Part shown: positions 9,858-21,439 of the stretch, piece after piece | Layout of the letters: each line of letters begins with the position of its first letter | How positions within the stretch are numbered: the stretch's first letter is position 1 | Source: Canna indica | Taxonomy: Eukaryota > Streptophyta > Magnoliopsida > Zingiberales > Cannaceae | Assembly: GCA_034359265.1 (NCBI GenBank) | Contig: CP136893.1 | Span: forward strand, 27,412,001 to 27,476,000 | Direction of reading: 5' to 3' | Length of the DNA: 64,000 nucleotides | Notes under the pieces: generated by a model | What the model saw: only the letters and a program-made list of their open reading frames with translations | Told to the model about the DNA's origin: nothing | The model's database searches: none | Translations under genes and position numbers: made by a program

Positions 9858-12292
9858 CCGGATCCCGTCCTTCACAATGAAGCCTCCAACACCCCTTGTC
9901 CAGAGAAGCGTGAAGGCTATAAAGCCCAAAAAACTAGGACTACTCCGCCTCTTGACGCGGGACCCTTCGCGTGAGCACATCATGGCAACTCGCCTCCCAC
10001 CAAGAAGCGAGCTGCCCACCACCCTAATACCTTACAACGGTACAAGCGACCTCGCGCTACACCTAACAGTGTTTAGAACTAAAATGCTCTATCACGGGGC
10101 GACCGACCCCGCACTCTGCAAAGCTTTTCCAACCTTGCTAGGGAAAATTGCTCTATTGTGGTTTGCCCCCCTACCGCTAGGGTATATTCATTTCGTTGAA
10201 GACCTCTCCCGCATCTCCCTCACCCGATTCACCACATCGTGGGTACGTCACAAGACGGGGGCTGCCCTCCATTATGTTAGGCAGGGACAACACAAGCCCC
10301 TAAAATAATACCTGAACTGGTTTAAGGCCATAGAGACCGAAATTCCCAATCTCGATCCACGGATCGAGCTCTTCTCCATCTAGCTGGGGTTAAAGCCCGA
10401 ACTCTTCGCCGAACAAATCACCCTTATAGAGCCTAAGGACAGGGCCAAGTTTCAGGAGTAGACCGCTAGCTTCATAAATATGGAAGAACTCCGAGAAACT
10501 AAGAAGACTGATTGGCAAAATCTGAAGGCCATCGTTGAAGACAAAAAGCCCAAAAAGAGAGACGAAAAAAGTGAAGATTGTTGGCTTAAGGGTTTCTCTT
10601 AAGCCTCAATCTTTATTTTGATGATAAGAAAACAAGTATTTAATCTATGTGTGGCGTTTTGAGTTCAGGTTGAGGTTGCGATAAGCATGTGAAGTTCGTT
10701 CAAGCGAAACGAAAGAAAAGACCGTCGAAGAAACGAAAGAAGAAAACGTTAAAGAAAGGATCGGGTTTAGATCAAGTAGAAATCATGTAATATACCCTTA
10801 GGATGATTTTATCCCAAGCCAAATTGTAAAGTTATCCAAGTTGAAACTTGGTAACTAAACCCATAAAAAAGCATGTAAAAAATTCAAAGTAAAAATCAGC
10901 CTCAACCTGAGTTCAGTCGACCGAACAAGGCAGAAGTTCGGCAGTAGCATATTCGGTCAACCGAAGTTGGTGAAGCATTAGAGAAAGGCTACGTTGGTCG
11001 ACCGACCGAAGCCAAAATTAGGCAGAAGGCGCATCGATCGATTGATCGATCGATCGGATTGAAGATTGCAGATTGCACGTTTGGCTTCCCTGAATCGATT
11101 GACTAATTTGGTCGACCGGATCTGGGATTGAGGAAGCTACGAGTCATTCGGTCGACCCGTCGAGTGCTAAAAATACATAGAGAAGGGTAGCGGTCGATCG
11201 GTCGGTCGATCGACGATCGACCGAACGGTTGTAACGACTAGTTTTTGACCCGTTGAATCGCCGTTCAGCTGAGGGGTTATAAATACCCCTCACCCACCTT
11301 CTTAAAAACTTCTTAGAGAATTAATTAAGCATTCAATAAGTGATTAAAAGCCTTCAAAGTGATCGATTTGTTGTGCCCTAATCTTTCGTCAAAATCCTCT
11401 TCAAGCGCCTGCTTCCCTCAACTCTGCTGCAACTCGAGTTTATCTTCTGGCAAGTTGAAGGCGTGAAGGCTTGGGAAAAGAACTGTAGTTCCTCTCTCTA
11501 TTCTTAAGCTCTTTTGCATTGTATTTGAAGTTTTATTTCAGACTTATTTTCAATCTGTAATAGCTGCTAGGTGTGCTAGAGAAACACTTAGAGAAAACCT
11601 TGTAGAGTTGTGTTTTGCCTAGGTGAATAGGTTTGAGGGGTTCTCAAAGAGATGAGAAGAGTGTCCTCAATTGTATTCAAAGGAAAACACAAGTTCTATA
11701 AAGTAGTGGTTAGAAATCCTTGGTGAGGAGCCAAGGTAGTGGAGTAGGTAGTTGGCCGAACCACTATAATTACTCTTATCTACATTGCTTTCTTATTTGC
11801 CTATTATTGTTCTTAATACTTGATCACATCCATTGTTAAGAAACACTTGCACTTAATTGAAGTTAAATTTGAGTATAAAGAAAAAATAATAATTAAATAT
11901 AAAAAGGGGACAGATACTATTCAACCCCCCCTTCTATTGTCGGATTTCATACAACAAAGATCGCAATCGCCGCAAACATAGTAATGGCAGAGGGCCGAGG
12001 TCACCACGTCGTTTGAGTGCCCAAAGGTATACTCCTTTAAATACTAGGAAGGAAACCATACTTCGTGACATCTACAACCTGAAGCTCATTAGGTACCCTG
12101 CCAATGCGGGAAAACAAAAGCTATCGTCGAATGCTGACATGAGCACGAAGTGCGCGTTCCATGACACCTACGGTAACACCACCGAGGAGTGTGTTGTACT
12201 GCGTGATCGATTGGAAGACTTAGTTCGAAGAGGACACCTTGATAAATACATCCACTCCCAAAAAAAGAGAGGTCGGACCAGAAAGCCGCAAT
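9858..12292 (+). pseudogene. Gypsy-2 gag, plus strand, split by solo LTR C
   Basis: Part one, 9877-10578, holds a Retrotrans_gag-like domain (LPTTLIPYNGTSDLALHLTV, then CKAFPTLLGKIALLWFAPLP) with three in-frame stops near 10306, 10381 and 10459 and a Lys/Glu-rich end. Part two, 11957-12292, carries the later gag region with YTPLNTRKETILRDIY, the segment CAFHDTYGNTTEECVVLRD (a His/Cys motif typical of this gypsy group) and LVRRGHLDKYIH. The frame resumes after the LTR and its AAGAT duplication, showing that the two parts are one gene. Gag packages element RNA into particles. The gene continues at 14986 and then at 20212 after further insertions. Confidence 0.8.
10579..11956 (+). mobile_element. 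Solo LTR C (copia/SIRE-like family), 1378 bp, TSD AAGAT
   Basis: Plus-strand LTR starting TGTTGGCTTAAGG and ending ACAACA, with AAGAT directly outside both ends (10574-10578 and 11957-11961). It is inserted in the gypsy-2 gag and contains no element genes. Its 3' part (AACCCCCCCTTCTATTGTCG, and AGTGGAGTAGGTAGTTGGCC) is the complement of the matching blocks in solo LTRs A and B, which lie in the opposite orientation. A GGTCGACC/CGATCGAT-rich block is at 10915-11225, followed by a short CCCGTTGAATCGCC tract and the likely TATA-like region at about 11278-11290 (TTATAAATACCCC). Confidence 0.9.
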
Positions 12293-14985
12293 TGTCATGC
12301 CCCAACTCAGGGTCACGTGACCAGCTAAGGTATATGTGCCTATACCCCACAGCCTAACCCATGCACATGTCAACACATAAATAAACATAGCGAACATATT
12401 AGCAGTTTTCATTATGAACGAGAAAACAAAACAAATTTTTCATTTAAGATGTAAAGTTTTTAGCAAAATACTTAAAGTGCGGAAATAAATAAATCAAAGT
12501 TCAATAGTTTGCTCTTAACAAATGAAAACTGAAGGAAAGACAAGGGACTACAGTTCCAAAATACCGAAATACAAGTGCATGACAAACTACCAAAGACTCG
12601 ACTACGATCCCTAACTAGGACTGCTATGAGATCAATGCGACTCCTCTGCCCTCCAGCCACGCCAAGTGATCCAGCCCACCTCACTAGTCAGGCTCTTCAA
12701 AAAACCAAAAAGAAACAACGGGTGAGTTCAAAAGAACTCAGTGAGCGGTTCTACCAACCCCACTATAAAAATCAACCACAAAGATAACAGAATAAAATGC
12801 CATTGTCTCATACGGGGGTAATGCATCAAGTGGTATGATTAGCTAACAGGCCAACTGGCCATCACATGCCCAAAGGCAAACCAATTCACTTAACAGTGAA
12901 GTACAACAGGCCTCAGCCTACCCGTGCCCTAAGGCAACACATCACACTCAAGGGTTATGAGGATAATCGGGATTGGCCCATCCGAGCTTATCCTATAATA
13001 GAACCCTTAGATAAAATGCAGGATTAATCAGAATTCGCTCATTCGAACTTATTCCTTAAATAAAGCAACTAGGGAACTATCGGAATTTGCTCGTCCGAAC
13101 TTGTTCCACGAGAAACGCAAGAACAATCAGGATTCGCTCATCCGAACTTATTCCTTAAAGATAACGCAGGAATAATCGGGATTCGCCCATCCGAACTTAT
13201 TCCTTAAAATATAGAAACTTGGGAACAATCGGGATTTGCCCGTCCGAACTTGTTCCACAAGAAACGCAGGAACAATCGGGATTCGCCCATCCGAACTTGT
13301 TCCTTAAACATATGTTGGGAATTAACTATCCAACCTTCCGAGCCAAGCCCGTAATCCGGCTCCTATCCGATCCTCTCCGCCATTCATAAAGATATGACGC
13401 TAACAAGACCTAAGTCAAGTGTCTCCTACGGTGTCTTAGGGATGTCTTTATTGGGAAACGCCGCAACACTCAATGTTTGATCCCAACTCCTAGACCTGTA
13501 ATATCATAAACCCATGAGGTTTTACTTCATGCATATAATTTAATTTGGTGGCTCTTAATAGATTATGCTGCCCCTTGAATTTTAATTATACAATTAAAAT
13601 TTCCATTTGCCAAAATTAGGGTTTTGTTTTCAGTTTACTGTTGAGCCCAAAATTGGTGCACCCAAGTCGAATCTGACTTCCAATGTGTGTCCTATGGATG
13701 CAGACTATATTTTCTGGTCAAAATGATAGTTTACAAGACTATATTCAGTAAACTATACACACCACAACAAAGATTTTAAAATCAACCCTAAATCAACAAT
13801 TCAGCATGAAGTTTTCAGCAAGATTAAGTTTTCAGCATATCAAAGTAATTAATCCGAAATTTACAAAAATTAAATCCTTAATTACTATCAAAATAGATTT
13901 ATAATATTGAGATAAATCTCACAAAGATAAAATCATATTTGCTAAACAAGATTAGTAAGCATCAACATCATCTTTAAAACAAGATTCAAGCTTCATGATC
14001 AAGAACCCAAATCAAGAACACACATGGCATCAAGATCAAATTCTTTTCTATGTAAAGCATGATTAATACACTAAAATCACAGATTTAATTACAAGACATG
14101 CATTGACATCATAGGAACCTAAAAAGGTAAGCAATCCAAGACATAGATCCCAAAATATATAAGCAAGAAATCTTCTCTTAGGCATTTCCTCAAACACCTC
14201 GAGGGCACCCTTATTTCCACCTTGGCTGAGCAGCCCTAGGGCAGCCCTAGGGTTGCCGAGCCACAAAGGGGAATCTCGGGCCCCCTCCCACATATCAACA
14301 CAAGAATTCGGCGATCAAAACTCAAGAATCGACGAAAATCAACAAGAACGTCTCAACGCCCAAATCGGCTCAAGAACATGAGGAGAATCTCAAGAAAAGG
14401 AGGGGTAAAACCACTCACATGATTAGGAAGAAGAAATCGTGGAAATTCCCAATTGGTGGCTTTCAAGTCCGGCCTCAAAGGGTACGACGGCAGCTCGGCT
14501 CCACAAGGGGGAAGGGGCGGCAGCTCCGCCAAGCCGACAGCTTGGCTTCCAAAGGAGAGGAAAAGAGAGAGGGGGAGAAGGGCTCGGCTAGGCTTGGCTC
14601 TTCTCCTCGGCTGCTCCTCTCTCCAAGAATTTTGTGCGGCTCCAATAGGGAGCCGCATGCCTATGGAGGGGCGGGGGGGTTATAACTCCCTCCCCAAACC
14701 CTCAACCCTTATCAAACCTGCATCCGCCTCGAGCCCGAATCCAACCTACTAACCCGCCTTAGCTTAATTAAACTCATGCTCCACACAAGCATCAAAACAC
14801 AAGCACACCCAAGCAATGCAACTTAATAAATCAAGCATATAAAGTATAAAAGCTACGGTTCAACTTACCTGAGCTCTCAAGCTCGCACCGGACCATGAGT
14901 CGACTCGGCTTGGCCTCAAACCAGCCCACTCGGCTGACAATCACAAACAGTAACAAAAATAAATAATGATATCTAGGATATTACA
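12293..14985 (+). mobile_element. Solo LTR of a second type (TGTCATGCCCC...TTACA), 2693 bp
   Basis: It begins TGTCATGCCCCAACTCAGGG and ends CTAGGATATTACA. The five bases before it are GCAAT and after it GCAAC, a target duplication with one mismatch, and gypsy-2 gag sequence continues on the far side (GCAACGCTAGGCGACGAACC). The TGTCA(T/C)GCCCC start is known from large plant gypsy LTRs. It has no gag or pol, so I read it as a solo LTR. It holds a tandem repeat at 12957-13312 and a GC-rich section at about 14450-14750 in which several short frames are open by composition only. Confidence 0.65.
12957..13312. repeat. Minisatellite inside the 12.3-15.0 kb LTR
   Basis: About seven copies of a core close to AATCGGGATTCGCCCATCC followed by GAACTTATTCC, spaced roughly 40-60 bases apart, with linkers such as TTAAATAAAGCAACTAGGG and ACGAGAAACGCA. 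The linkers alternate in type, so the higher-order unit is two cores. Confidence 0.75.
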
Positions 14986-15006
14986 GCAACGCTAGGCGAC
15001 GAACCC

Positions 15007-15436
15007 CATTTCATTACAACTTTTCTCCTCTTATAGGAGAATTCACAACCCTAACTAAAATAGAAAACAAATCATATCAACCCTACAAGGTAATAAACTA
15101 ACAACCAAATATCTTGGTTTAATATTTTAGATGCAAAAGGATAGTCTAAATTTGCATGGAAACTTGGAAACAAAATTTTAGCCCTCAATATGGTAATTTT
15201 TGATTCTGTCACATGCATTTTCATTAAGGCGTAGGCACGTCTAAGGCATAACGACCAGGTCCAGCTTTCTTTCCAATTTCCAGCTTCCAAAAACATGCAA
15301 GGAGACTTCTTTTTTATTTCTTTCCATACTTTGTTGCCTAAATATTAAACATAATAATAACCTTATATTATGAAGTATTTAATTCGAATTTATCATGAAA
15401 ATAAGCAACTTAAGATGGAAAATATACATGTCATCA
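15007..15436 (-). repeat. Partial 3' LTR of the Athila-like element
   Basis: Right edge at 15436 reads, on the minus strand, TGATGACATGTATATTTTCC, preceded by a polypurine tract TGTGGGGAGATT. The left part of the LTR is absent: the match starts at TTCATTACAACTTTTCTCC, so only about the first third of the LTR (in element orientation) remains. It has about 40 bases near 15385-15415 not present in the copy ending at 9857. Confidence 0.75.
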
Positions 15437-17101
15437 AATCTCCCCACAGTTAAATGGTGCTTGTCCTCAAGCACAACTCAAACCGAACAATCACTCTCTT
15501 TAAAATTCATCTCACCTTATCGCAGCCCGCATCATAAAGTCTTAATAATCCAAACTAAAAGACAATAATAAGTTAACTTTTCACAGTGAAATCTCATTAC
15601 TCCACATATATTCATAACTACCTAGATGCACATTAAGGGTACAAGATGCAAAGGCTAAAAAGTTTTAAGCACACATGCAAATTTCAAAAAGAATCATCGC
15701 ACAGAAGAAACATCTACCAAGCAATGCCATAAGTCGAAAACTATGAGACTTTACTAATTGATTTAGCACCTTTTGATTTTCCTAGATTGTTTGCTCAACC
15801 TTTTGACGCGAGGACATACATTGGTGATGCATGCACCCGGTTACTCAGTTGGCTTATTTGAATCTAACTTCCTTACCTAGAATGGCATACAACCTTTTGA
15901 CGCGAGGACATACATTGGTGATGCATGTACCCGATTAGTTAGTTGATCACAATTCTAGGTGGCTACTAGCTCTACTCATGATCTTTGGTGATCAACGGAG
16001 TAATGGTGCTCTCTTTTTTCTTTTTTTAAAAATTTTTTTTTTGAATTCAAACTTAAGGCATAATAAGGTAAAGTTCCTACTCTGCAAGATAAAACTACGC
16101 ATGCATAGTTGTTTTAAAGTCTATTGTATCTTGAAATTCTGAGAGTTCATCAAGAGATGGTCATACATCGTGTGGAGAGATGAGAAATGTCTTGTTCATG
16201 TCAGCTCCCTATTGTAATTTAGTTAATGCATCAAGACACAATGAATTGGGTTGTTCAAGGATATAAATGAACCTTTCAAGACAATAGTTGAAATGTGTGA
16301 ACTAAAAAAAAAATCTAGGATAAGATTTCAAAAGGACTTATCAGAAACGTGCAACACGAAAAAAAACCAAAGAAAAATTGCAGCTAGCAACATAATTGTG
16401 ATTCCTATAAAATTTCAGCTAGTTACAAAATTTCAACATTTAAAAGTTCAATTCTCATGCAAGTTGATTTCAGCAAAGTCATATTTGAACAAAAATAGGT
16501 ACCATGCAAAATAGACCCCTCCCCACACTTAAAATCCACATTGTCCCTAATGTGATTCAAAATAATTTCAAAGCAAAATAAGTGCAGATTGGAAAAACTA
16601 GAACTTCCCTGAACATTGGAGGAGGGGTGGAGGCCGCTTGCTACTGCCTTGGGTTTTAGGCGTGATCATGCCTAAAATTTCAAGTTTGCATTTTAAATTT
16701 TGTCTTCTTTTTCTTTTAGAATTCTTAAAGCTCTACCATTGGTATCGAATTCACCCTTTATCAAAAGATAACTAGAAGAAATTAATATCAAAAGAAAAAG
16801 AAAAAGAAAAATAGATCTAAAGAAACTGAAAAAAAATTATGCAAAAATAAAGACTAAGAAATAAGGCGTGGGCACATCTAAAACTTGGGTTGCCTCCCAA
16901 AAGCGCTCTTGTTTATTGTCCTAGGCTAGGCAGTACTGTCATATTTCACATAACTCCGATTGCATATTTTAGATGCCTAGGCAACGGCCTCAATTCTAAT
17001 TACGGTGTCTGCACAATAGACTGTAGAAGCTTAGTGTGAGAAATAGATGGTTCTATGTATGAAACATTAGTTTTTGTGATTTTGAGCGTCTTTATTTTAA
17101 C
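15437..17101 (-). other. 3' non-coding part of the Athila-like element
   Basis: No pol domain is visible in any frame. It contains a second purine-rich tract (minus strand AAGTGTGGGGAGGGG at about 16518-16532), common in Athila-type 3' regions, and a direct repeat at 15797-15948. Confidence 0.6.
15797..15948. repeat. Direct repeat pair, about 55 bp
   Basis: AACCTTTTGACGCGAGGACA followed by TACATTGGTGATGCATGC occurs at about 15797-15850 and again at about 15890-15944, with a 40-base spacer. The two copies differ at only a few positions near their ends. Confidence 0.85.
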
Positions 17102-17986
17102 CTACAAATTATTTTCATAATCAATTTCAATATTGTCCAGATTGATATTCATGTCCATAACACTCAAATTAAATATTTCGTGAGCTAAAATGCCAATAAA
17201 ATCAATATTGTTAACACAAAGTTTTTTGCTATGAAATTTCATGGCATCATAAACATTGAATTTGATGACTTCCCCATCAAATTCCATAGTGAGTGTACCA
17301 TTGTATACATCTATTTTTGTCCTAGCTGTGCTAAGAAAGGGTCTCCCAAGTAAAATTTCAGATGAGTTGGAAGAAGTATCTTCCTCCATGTTAAGCACAA
17401 AGAAATTTGCAGGAAAGACTAAATTGTTCGCTTGAACTAAGACATCCTCCAACACCCCTTCGGGGTAAACAATTGACCTGTCAGCTAATTGAATGACCAC
17501 ACCTATCTTTTCCAATGAACCAATATTTAAAGATGAATAAATAGACAATGACATGACATTTATAGATACTCCTAAATCACACATAGCTCTTTTTATACCA
17601 ACGTTGCGTATGTTGCAGGAAATAGCAAACATACCTTGATCTTTGCATTTCAGAGGTAATTTCCTTTGAAGTACAGAGGAAATATTTCCTCCCACACTTA
17701 CCTTTTCATTACCAGTCAGCTTTTTCTTGTTGGTGTACAATTCTTTGAGAAATTTAGCATACCGAGGTATTTGCTTAATGACATCAAGTAAGGGAATATT
17801 TATTTCAATCTTGCGAAAAGTTTCAAGAATATCTTTTTCTTCATTTTCCTTGTTAGATTTGGCCAATCTTCCTAGAACGGGAGGCTTGATCGTCAATGTT
17901 CTCGATTGTTCTGGTTCATCTTGTTTCTGGTTGGCTGTAGTTTTAGTTTTAGTTTCTGTTTCTAAAGCGTGCCCACATTTTGGCAT
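17102..17986 (-). pseudogene. Athila-like gag-pol fragment with retropepsin domain
   Basis: A 294-residue frame. Its first 80 residues are a charged linker (PPVLGRLAKSNKENEEKDIL, then a segment with IPLLDVIKQIPRYAKFLKEL that is typical of this lineage). The protease follows, with CDLGVSINVMSLSIY in place of the usual DLGAS-type active site, so the catalytic Asp is kept but Ala is replaced by Val. Later conserved pieces are YPEGVLEDVLVQ, FPANFFVLNMEED and ILLGRPFLSTARTKIDV. In gypsy elements this enzyme cuts the Gag-Pol polyprotein. The frame is open but stands alone: the pol that should follow is missing, so the product would be a dead-end fragment. Confidence 0.75.
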
Positions 17987-18439
17987 ACTGGGTTCTATTT
18001 CTAAGGCATGCCCATGTCTTGGCAGACTAAATTTTGCTAACTCTTTCCCACTTCTCAGAGTTATTGTGCTAGCATTCTGTGTTGGTTTGAGGGCAGTTTG
18101 TTTTGTGATTCTAGCTTGCTTAGAGATAATGCCAATTGGCCCATTTGATTCTCCAAAATTTGAATGCTTCCTTTTATTTCCTATTGAAATTGTTGTGTAC
18201 TAATTGCAAGTGATTTAACAATTTCTTCAAGATACCTGAGCTTGAAGGGAATTGTTGTGACGGGATGGGTGGTTTATGCTAAAATTTTATTGTTGGAAAT
18301 TATGTTGCTGAAAATTTGGTTGTCTTATCCCGTAACTTAAGTTTGGATGATTCCTTCAGCTTGGATTGTAGGTGTTTGAATAGGGATTATGTTTCCTTTG
18401 TGGAGGACCTGAGAATCCTCCGACGATGTTAGCTTGTTC

Positions 18440-19500
18440 TTACGTGTCCTCTTGAAGGGTAGGGCACATATCGGTGAGATGACCAGCGACGACACAAATC
18501 TCACATACTTTAACCTGTGATGTGTTTCCTATAACCAAATTCTGAACCAAAGTAGTTAGATGAGTAATTTTAGATTCAATGGAGGACACATTTACCTCAT
18601 TTACTCCTCCAGAAGGTGTCGAAGTCCAAATTGTTGTGAATTGACAACCATGATGGAGATTAATTCCCTAGCGGCTTGAGGAGTTTTGTTCACTATAGCC
18701 CCGCCACTTGTTGCATCCATCGTCCTCCTTTCCATGGATAGCAAACCTTCATAAAAATATTGGATCAGTAATTGTTCAGAAATACCATCTTGAGCGCAAC
18801 TTGCACATAATCGTTTGAATCTTTCCCAATATTCATGTAGAGTCTTCGTGTCTTTTTGTTTAACTCCGTAGATTTCCCTCCTAATTCCAGCGGCTCGTGA
18901 AGTTGGAAAGAACTTGTCCAAGAATAGCCTTAGCAAATCTGTCCATGTGTTGATTGATCCAGGAGGAAGGTAGAACAACCACTCCTTGGTTGCATCTACT
19001 AAGGGAAAAGGGAAGGCTCGTACTTTGATTTGCTCATCCGATATCCCGTGTGGTTTCATTATTGAGCATACAATGTGAAATTCCTTCAAGTGCTTGTGAC
19101 GATCTTCATTTTCAAGTCCTCGAAAAATAGGCAAGAGATGTATTAGTCCAGATTTTAATTCAAGTTTATCTCTAATTCTAGGTAAGTGATGCATAATGAT
19201 GGTTGGTTAAAAGGTGTAGCAGCCAGTTCGTGTAAAGTCAGATTGTTTTCAGCCATTTTTGCTTCTATTTCTGCTTATGTTTCACAGCTAAGGCGTTCCC
19301 ACGTCTCATCTGCGGTTGAAGATGAGGGTGCTAAAATGTGTTTGCCTCGTTGTTGGGTCGTCTTTCTCAGTCTTCTAGCAGTCTTTTCAATCTCAAGATC
19401 GTATATGAGTTCTCCTGTGCGATCAGATCTGACCATCAATGTTAAGACGCGCCCATGTCTAATCTGTTTGGAATTTTCCTGCACAATCACAACTGGTTAA
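18440..19500 (-). pseudogene. Athila-like gag with zinc knuckle
   Basis: The block 19194-18601 encodes a Retrotrans_gag domain: FPFPLVDATKEWLFYLPPGS, then FLDKFFPTSRAAGIRREIYG and LHEYWERFKRLCASC. Such alpha-helical capsid domains are usual in Athila/Tat elements. Further on, in another frame at about 18507-18463, is a complete CX2CX4HX4C knuckle, CEICVVAGHLTDMC, for RNA binding. Frameshifts lie between 19200 and 19500 at the N-terminus and between 18600 and 18510, so the gene no longer makes one protein. Confidence 0.75.
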
Positions 19501-19530
19501 CAAAAGAATTAAAACTGATTATTACCAGTC

Positions 19531-19550
19531 CCCGGCAATGATGCCAAAAT
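19531..19550 (-). other. Primer binding site of the Athila-like element
   Basis: On the minus strand, TTTTGGCATCATTGCCGGGG lies just inside the LTR end CACTCATCA. It is a mutated form of TGGCGCCGTTGCCGGGG, the tRNA-Asp-complementary primer site of Athila/Tat elements, and it fixes the LTR edge at 19552. Confidence 0.7.
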
Positions 19551-19551
19551 T

Positions 19552-20211
19552 TGATGAGTGTCGAATCCACCAAAAATAAATACCTACTTCTTTGAGATTT
19601 TGTAGTCGTGACAAGTAGGGTCGAATCCACAAAGACTGGTTAGTTTCAAATTCTTTCAAAACCAGGAATTAAAAGAAAGGAAAAAGGGAGGGTTTTGATT
19701 AGATGCAAGAATATCTAAAAGAAAATAGTAATTAAAACTGTAATTAAAAACAGTAAATAAAATCAAGGAGAAATCAATGTTAAGAATGTCTAGCTAAAGG
19801 TACATTCTCGATTTCAGTTCGTAGGATCGATCATGGATAAGAGGATGAGTTCCTTCATTTCTAGCAAATCGGTTTGGTTGTAGACAAGAGCTAAGAACCG
19901 TGATCTTTTTAAATCTATGGTTAACTCAAACAAACATTGCGATTAAACCCTTATTGATTATTATTCCCAGAGACACTCTATGGAACTATCAATAGTTAAA
20001 GTTCTTGGGATCACCTATTTTAATAGACTAATATGAATTGAACGGCAATCTCATATGTCAAATTAATTCATGAATTCCCTTTGTATGGATTGAACAACAA
20101 CATCGACTAATTGCCTCTAAATCCGGCATGGAACAACCATACCAAAAGGCAAACTATTGTCCTAATAACCCAGTAACAGACCGACAATTAAAAATGATCA
20201 ATATATAAAGA
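19552..20211 (-). repeat. Partial 5' LTR of the Athila-like element
   Basis: Begins on the plus strand TGATGAGTGTCGAATCC at 19552 and matches the 8897-9857 LTR piece from about 19886 on. It stops at GATCAATATATAAAG, where the full LTR would go on for about another 600-650 bases. Gypsy-2 gag sequence (AGAGAGGTCG) starts at once. Confidence 0.7.
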
Positions 20212-21003
20212 GAGAGGTCGAAACAGAAAGCCGCAACCCTAGGTGACGAACCCGCACACCTCCAAATTCCCACTCAAGCCATAGGGAAGGCAACCGAGTT
20301 GACCGCTCAAGAGATGAACCCCAAGGGGTCATCAACTACATCGCCAATGGACTTACAAGGAACAGAGAGTCAAGCTCCGCTAGGAAAAGATCTTTTCACA
20401 CAGTAATGGTGGTCAATAGCGCCACTCGACTACACCGACCTCCCTCAAGAACCTCGGTAATATCATTCTATGAATCTGATTTTCATGGAATTAATCAAAA
20501 TCTGCACGACCCGATCGTATCTCTGTAATTGCAAGGAATTTCATTATCAAAAGGATTCTAGTTGACCAAGGCATCTCAGCCGACAACCTTTTCCACTCTT
20601 CCTTCGAGAGGATGCAATTAACAAAAGCCTCACTTATCCCGTGCCAGGGAGAACTGCTGGGCTTCTCAGGGGAAAGAGTTGACGTCCGAGGAGCCATATG
20701 GCTAAAGACGATGTTCAACTCCTAGCCAAAGGCAAGAACGATTGATGTACAATACCTTGTCATTAACCTACCCAGCCTTACCACATGACCCTAGGACGAT
20801 CGTCCTTGAACAATCTAGGAGCCGTCATGTCCACTCCCTACATGGCGTTAAAGTTTCCTGTCTCGGAAATGGAGGTAAGTGTGCTACACGCTGATCAAAA
20901 AGAAGCTCGATGGTGCTATAATGAATGCCTCAAACCAAAGATTACCAAGTCAAAGAAAGAGCCTAACATCCCACAAATGCTCTTCGCAATCAAAGGCAAA
21001 TAG
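20212..21003 (+). pseudogene. Gypsy-2 gag end and protease
   Basis: This continues the plus-strand gypsy-2 gene. The protease core is at about 20540-20600: LVDQGISADNLFHSSFERMQ, a form of the LVDxGSSAD active site with Gln after the Asp, which is usual in this group of plant gypsy elements. The end is at 20785-21003 (LNNLGAVMSTPYMALKFPVS, followed by QKEARWCYNECLKP). Stops and at least one frameshift interrupt it. No reverse transcriptase follows: the sequence runs into a 109-bp tandem repeat array. Confidence 0.75.
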
Positions 21004-21439
21004 CCGGCCGAAGCCCCCGAGCTGAGCTCAGGATGGGACATGCGAAAGCAACCCCGACTCAACCCTTGAAAAAACTCAAGTCATGATAAAAAAGCATTGA
21101 TAAAGCTCAGAACCGGGCACTCCTCCTGTACGCACAATTTCTTTATTACTCAATAAAGTTCTATTCCTCGCTTTTTCTTCTGTGAATGTTCAGGAAACCT
21201 TATGGCAATCTCGCTGCTTTAACGAGTATTCTATTAACCGAAATTTGCTTGAGTCCTCACCCATGAGCTCAGCCTAAACCTCTCAAAATGCGAATTTGCA
21301 CCCACAAAGCTATCATCTCTGGCCCCAGAGCCCAACACTCTACTTAGCGACCAAAACTCGGCTCTCACCAATCTGGCTCACTGACCTTAGTGCCTATCTA
21401 GGGCTTCTACGCCCTCCATCACTCCTCGCATGTAGTTTC

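Larger units (their letters stand above)
15007..20211 (-). mobile_element. Athila/Tat-like Ty3-gypsy element, truncated at both LTRs, pol missing
   Basis: Order on the minus strand: partial 5' LTR (20211-19552), primer binding site, gag (about 19500-18440), protease region (17986-17102), non-coding 3' part with a polypurine tract at about 15438-15450, and partial 3' LTR (15436-15007). No reverse transcriptase, RNase H or integrase can be found in the 1.7 kb between protease and 3' LTR, so pol was deleted or the element was non-autonomous. It lies inside gypsy-2 gag, and about 43 bp of gypsy-2 (agagaggtcg to acgaaccc) is present on both sides, instead of a normal 5-bp duplication. Confidence 0.75.

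Noticed and set aside
14353..14752. Frames on both strands in a GC-rich section
   Set aside because: Open by base composition inside an LTR-like repeat; no motif, start context or splice pattern supports a gene.
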